The position numbers and the translations under genes are program-made. Shown piece by piece: positions 14,425 through 17,298 of a stretch of DNA of 17,298 nt. The DNA is from Gammaproteobacteria bacterium. Its GTDB lineage: Bacteria; Pseudomonadota; Gammaproteobacteria; Thiohalospirales; Thiohalospiraceae. Under the pieces are notes generated by a model, which did not search any database, was not told the origin of the DNA, and saw nothing but the letters and a program-made list of their open reading frames with translations. The stretch lies in NCBI GenBank assembly GCA_011322575.1, contig DRMK01000297.1, positions 1 to 17,298 of the forward strand. The letters run 5' to 3'. Numbering within the stretch: position 1 is the stretch's first letter; each line of letters opens with the position of its first letter.

Positions 14425-16020
14425 ATGAGTTATCTGGTTCTGGCACGCCGCTGGCGGCCGCGCAGTTTCAGCGAGATGGTGGGGCAGGAGCACGTCCTGC
14501 GCCCGCTGGTCAACGCTCTGGACAACGATCGCCTGCACCACGCATTTCTGTTCACCGGCACCCGGGGGGTGGGCAAGACCACCATCGCGCGCATCCTAGC
14601 CAAATCCCTGAACTGCGAGAAGGGGGTGAGCTCCGCGCCGTGCGGGGAGTGTAGCGCCTGCCGGGAGATAGACGAAGGCCGCTTCGTGGATCTGATCGAG
14701 GTGGATGCCGCCTCGCGCACCAAGGTGGAGGATACCCGCGAGCTGCTGGAGAATGTGCAGTACGCCCCCACGCGGGGACGTTACAAGGTGTACCTCATCG
14801 ACGAGGTCCACATGCTCTCCACCCACAGCTTCAACGCCCTGCTCAAGACCCTGGAGGAGCCTCCGCCCCATGTGAAGTTCCTGCTCGCCACCACCGATCC
14901 GCAGCGGCTGCCGGTCACCGTTCTGTCGCGCTGCCTGCAGTTCAACCTGCGCCGCATGCTTCCGCAGCAGATCGCGGGCCATCTGGAGCAGATCCTCGGC
15001 CGGGAGGAGATCTCCTTCCAGCCCGAGGCGCTGCAGCGTATCGCCCACGCCGCGGATGGCAGCATGCGCGATGCCCTCAGCCTGCTGGACCAGGCCATCG
15101 CCTACTGTGGCGGGGAGTTGCAGGCCGATCAGGTGCGGGCGATGCTGGGCACCATCGAGCAGGACCACATCTTCGAGCTGCTCGAGGCGCTGCAGCGCGG
15201 AGATGGGACGGCTTTGCTCGAGGCGGTGGAGCGTCTGGCGCAGAGCTCCCCCGATTTCTCCCAGGCGCTTGCCGAGCTGCTCTCCGTCCTGCACAGGATC
15301 GCGCTGCTCCAGATACTGCCCGAGACCCTTGAAGAGACCCTTCCCGAGCGGGAGAGGTATCTCGCCCTGGGGAGCTCTCTGGCGCCGGAGGATGTGCAGC
15401 TCTACTACCAGATTGCCCTGCTGGGAAGATCCGATCTGGAGCTGGCTCCGGATCCGCGCGGCGGATTCGAGATGATCATGCTGCGCATGCTGGCGTTCCG
15501 GCCTGTTGAGGAGGTTGCTGTTGGCAGTACGGGCGGCGGCTCCGTCTCCGCCGGGAGATCCGAGGCCGCGGCGGCCGCTCCCGCGACGCGGGCCGCAGGC
15601 GGGAGCGGGCAGTCGCCGCCGGCCGCCACCGGGAGCAGGGAGCGGCAATGGTCGGAGACGGTCGCCGCCCTGGGGCTCAAGGGGATGGCCCTGCAGCTGG
15701 CGCTCAACTCCGTGCTGCGCGGGGAGGGGGAGGATACCATCACCGTGGCGCTGGCGGCCCGCCACAAGCAGCTGCTCAACGAGCGCAACCGCGAGCGCCT
15801 GGAGCAGGCGCTGCGCAAGCACTATGGCAGGGAGCTGAAGCTGGTGGTGGAGTGTACCCTGGAGGAGAAGGGGGCGACCCCCGCCGCCATCCGGCGGATG
15901 CAGGAGGAGCAGCGCCAGCGCGCCGCCGAGCAGGCGATCGCCTCCGATGCCAATGTGCAGAGCATGATCGAGCAGTTCGACGCGCGCATCGAGCCGGAAT
16001 CGGTCAGGCCGGTGGAGTAG
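14425..16020 (+). CDS. dnaX: DNA polymerase III subunit gamma/tau
   Basis: DnaX is the motor of the clamp loader that places the beta clamp on DNA and links the replicase. The 531-residue protein begins with the invariant-type MSYLVLARRWRPRSFSEMVG, so the ATG is firm. Walker A GTRGVGKT is at 45-52. A zinc site uses Cys64, Cys73, Cys76 and Cys79 (APCGECSACR). Walker B/DExH LIDEVHM is at 124-130, and the sensor 1 SRC motif is at 168-170. An Ala/Gly/Ser linker (about 366-406) joins the AAA+ and collar part to a C-terminal tau domain with KGMALQLALNSVL. It is shorter than E. coli tau (643). No A-AAA-AAG slippery site is seen, so a separate gamma form by that route is not supported. A leaderless start is suggested by the promoter position. 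Confidence 0.97.
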   Translation: MSYLVLARRWRPRSFSEMVGQEHVLRPLVNALDNDRLHHAFLFTGTRGVGKTTIARILAKSLNCEKGVSSAPCGECSACREIDEGRFVDLIEVDAASRTKVEDTRELLENVQYAPTRGRYKVYLIDEVHMLSTHSFNALLKTLEEPPPHVKFLLATTDPQRLPVTVLSRCLQFNLRRMLPQQIAGHLEQILGREEISFQPEALQRIAHAADGSMRDALSLLDQAIAYCGGELQADQVRAMLGTIEQDHIFELLEALQRGDGTALLEAVERLAQSSPDFSQALAELLSVLHRIALLQILPETLEETLPERERYLALGSSLAPEDVQLYYQIALLGRSDLELAPDPRGGFEMIMLRMLAFRPVEEVAVGSTGGGSVSAGRSEAAAAAPATRAAGGSGQSPPAATGSRERQWSETVAALGLKGMALQLALNSVLRGEGEDTITVALAARHKQLLNERNRERLEQALRKHYGRELKLVVECTLEEKGATPAAIRRMQEEQRQRAAEQAIASDANVQSMIEQFDARIEPESVRPVE

Positions 16021-16052
16021 TCTTTCCCAATCTGATTCGAGGAAACGTGATT

Positions 16053-16376
16053 ATGAAAGGTGGTCTTGGAAACCTGATGAAGCAGGCCCAGAAGATGCAG
16101 GCCGAGATGCAGAAGGCCCAGGAGGAGCTGGCCAGCATGGAGGTCACCGGCCAGTCCGGTGGCGGCATGGTGCAGGTGGTGATGACCGGGCGTCACGACG
16201 TGAAGCGCGTCACCATCGACGACACCCTGCTGGAGGAGGACAAGGAGATGCTGGAGGATCTGCTGGCCGCGGCGGTGAACGACGCGGTGCGCCAGGTGGA
16301 GAAGAGATCCCGGGAGAAGATGTCCGGCATGGCGGCGGGGCTGAACCTGCCTGGCGGACTGAAACTGCCCTTCTGA
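16053..16376 (+). CDS. ybaB: Nucleoid-associated protein YbaB/EbfC
   Basis: YbaB/EbfC is a small dimeric DNA-binding protein of the nucleoid. The 107-residue protein has the usual N-terminal MKGGLGNLMKQAQKMQAEMQ helix, the Gly-rich VTGQSGGGMVQVVMTG turn and VKRVTIDDTLL. A C-terminal helix with LLAAAVNDAVRQVE and an end rich in Gly and Leu follow. ATG 16053 is preferred; GTG 16047 is two codons upstream, and GAGGAAA (16039-16045) could serve either. It lies 32 nt after dnaX and 19 nt before recR, the conserved dnaX-ybaB-recR order. This order suggests a role alongside replication and recombination. Confidence 0.96.
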   Translation: MKGGLGNLMKQAQKMQAEMQKAQEELASMEVTGQSGGGMVQVVMTGRHDVKRVTIDDTLLEEDKEMLEDLLAAAVNDAVRQVEKRSREKMSGMAAGLNLPGGLKLPF

Positions 16377-16395
16377 GCTGGTCGCCGGCGTGGCG

Positions 16396-16992
16396 ATGGT
16401 CATCAGTCCCCTCCTTGGTCGCCTGGTCGATGCCCTGCGCTGTCTGCCCGGCGTGGGTCCGAAATCGGCGCAGCGCATGGCCTACCACCTGCTGGAGCGG
16501 GATCGGGAGGGGGCGCTGCATCTGGCCGCCGCGCTGGAGCAGGCGGCGCGCGAAATCGGTCACTGCAAGCAGTGCCGCACCTTGAGCGAGACCGGGATCT
16601 GTCCCCTGTGCGCCAGCGCCAGCCGGGATCGGAGCAAGCTCTGCGTGGTGGAGATGCCGGCGGATCTGGAGGCCATCGAGCAGTCCGGCGGCTATCGAGG
16701 GCTCTACTTCGTGTTGATGGGGCACCTCTCGCCGCTGGACGGGATCGGTCCGCAGGAGATCGGCCTGGATTTGCTGGAGAAGCGCTGCCGCGAGGGGGAG
16801 GTGGAGGAGGTGATCCTGGCCACCAACCTGACCGTCGAGGGGGAGGCCACCGCCCACTACCTGGGTGAGCTGATACGCCCCCTGGGAATCCGGGTGAGCC
16901 GCATCGCCCACGGGGTTCCGCTGGGAGGCGAGCTGGAGTATGTGGACGGGGACACCCTCTCCCACGCATTCTCGGGGCGGCGTGAGTTGTAG
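16396..16992 (+). CDS. recR: Recombination mediator RecR
   Basis: RecR works with RecO and RecF to load RecA on gapped DNA coated with SSB. The start is set at ATG 16396, giving MVISPLLGRLVDALRCLPG, which matches the family's N-terminal length; GTG 16390 would add two residues. Neither has a clear Shine-Dalgarno. The 198-residue protein has a helix-hairpin-helix (LPGVGPKSAQRMA) and a zinc site from Cys57, Cys60, Cys69 and Cys72. A Toprim domain follows, with VVEMPADLEAIEQ, YFVLMGHLSPLDGIGP and ILATNLTVEGEATAHYL. The C-terminus has RIAHGVPLGGELEYVDGDTLSHA. It is the last gene in the window; a decamer repeat begins 8 nt after its stop. Confidence 0.97.
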   Translation: MVISPLLGRLVDALRCLPGVGPKSAQRMAYHLLERDREGALHLAAALEQAAREIGHCKQCRTLSETGICPLCASASRDRSKLCVVEMPADLEAIEQSGGYRGLYFVLMGHLSPLDGIGPQEIGLDLLEKRCREGEVEEVILATNLTVEGEATAHYLGELIRPLGIRVSRIAHGVPLGGELEYVDGDTLSHAFSGRREL

Positions 16993-17000
16993 AACCTGAC

Positions 17001-17110
17001 CGAACCCAACCAAACCCAACCAAACCCAACCAAACCCAACCAAACCCAACCAAACCCAACCAAACCCAACCAAACCCAACCCAACCAAACCCAACCAAAC
17101 CCAACCAAAC
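17001..17110 (+). repeat. Decamer tandem array (CAAACCCAAC)n
   Basis: One diverged unit (CGAACCCAAC, 17001-17010) is followed by seven perfect CAAACCCAAC units (17011-17080). Then come an extra pentamer CCAAC (17081-17085), two more perfect units (17086-17105) and a half unit CAAAC (17106-17110). The array can be viewed as alternating pentamers CAAAC and CCAAC with one phase slip. The minus strand reads GTTGGGTTTG repeats, with GGG runs separated by 7 nt, fitting a G-quadruplex pattern. Its period of 10 leaves all three minus-strand frames open, creating spurious Gly/Trp/Val/Leu-rich frames. It begins 8 nt after the recR stop. Confidence 0.97.
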
Positions 17111-17111
17111 C

Positions 17112-17148
17112 GGAGCAGCTCGTTTCTTCCCGGCAGCTGCTGCGCTCC
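17112..17148 (+). other. Stem-loop after the decamer array
   Basis: AGCAGCT (17114-17120) pairs perfectly with AGCTGCT (17135-17141) around a 14-nt loop, and flanking GG/CC may add two pairs across a bulge. No T tract follows. It could be a factor-assisted end of the dnaX-recR transcript. The remaining 17149-17240 shows nothing I can support. Confidence 0.3.
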
Positions 17149-17246
17149 TGATACGGATAATCCTTGCCTGCAAAGGGGCGGGTTATTGCCCTGGAATAGA
17201 GAAGAGGATCTTCCCCGAATCGTGTGGGTGAAATGGTAAATCATCC

Positions 17247-17274
17247 TTGACAGGCAGAATGCACGCCACATACT
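17247..17274 (+). promoter_or_regulatory. Putative promoter reading out of the window
   Basis: A perfect TTGACA (17247-17252) lies 16 nt from CATACT (17269-17274, four of six -10 positions). Initiation would be near 17281, so the driven gene starts at or beyond the right edge. Its product cannot be seen. Confidence 0.45.
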
Positions 17275-17298
17275 CGGTAGCCAGAAGGGGATTGGGGC

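Noticed and set aside
14596..15822. 408-residue minus-strand frame
   Set aside because: It lies wholly inside dnaX and reflects high GC content; no domain is recognised.
15870..15882. G5-CGA-C5 hairpin in dnaX as a frameshift stimulator or terminator
   Set aside because: No slippery heptamer upstream and no T tract after it; it lies in the conserved tau coding end.
17001..17110. CRISPR array
   Set aside because: The units are 10 bases with no unique spacers and no cas genes nearby.
16210..17271. Long minus-strand frames rich in GFGWVWLGLV over the decamer array
   Set aside because: They come from a 10-base repeat with no stop in any minus-strand frame, joined to antisense of recR and ybaB. 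No start signal or known domain is seen.

Overview
The window is a gene-dense, GC-rich stretch in which all 18 recognised genes lie on the + strand. Product set and gene order (fimV, ecfT-like, truA, miaA-hfq-hflX-hflK-hflC-DUF2065-hisZ-purA, ttcA, dnaX-ybaB-recR) point to a gammaproteobacterium. HisZ is present, a FimV tail is present, and one exported protein carries a GlyGly-CTERM tail. A free-living or symbiotic purple-sulfur or sulfur-oxidiser type lineage is plausible, but the species cannot be read from this sequence.

Layout. (1) 1-2358: the C-terminal part of FimV, cut by the window edge; an orphan EcfT/CbiQ-like membrane protein overlapping its stop; and truA. (2) 2368-9986: the conserved miaA-hfq-hflX-hflK-hflC-DUF2065-hisZ-purA block, covering tRNA modification, RNA chaperoning, a ribosome-associated GTPase, the inner-membrane SPFH complex that modulates FtsH, the histidine-pathway regulatory subunit and AMP synthesis. 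(3) 10225-11444: a DUF302 gene translationally coupled to ttcA (tRNA 2-thiocytidine). (4) 11543-14364: an accessory-looking insert between ttcA and dnaX. It holds a trypsin-fold protease without a signal peptide, a small predicted lipoprotein that appears to share the protease's N-terminal domain and overlaps it by 4 nt, and a secreted seven-bladed FG-GAP propeller with a C-terminal GlyGly-CTERM sorting tail. The propeller gene looks less GC-rich than its neighbours. (5) 14425-16992: the conserved dnaX-ybaB-recR replication/repair block. (6) 16993-17298: no gene. It contains a 110-bp decamer repeat starting just after the recR stop, a stem-loop, and a promoter pointing out of the window.

Most spacings are tight or overlapping: an 8-nt overlap for fimV/ecfT-like, 1 nt for hflK/hflC, and 4-nt GTGA or ATGA overlaps for DUF302/ttcA and protease/lipoprotein. 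This suggests several operons with translational coupling. Possible promoter breaks lie before hfq, DUF302 and dnaX. The dnaX promoter is placed so that its mRNA may be leaderless.

Best candidates for something undescribed are the protease/lipoprotein pair with a shared domain, the rhombosortase-type propeller beside it, the orphan EcfT-like protein, and the decamer array with G-quadruplex potential on the minus strand.
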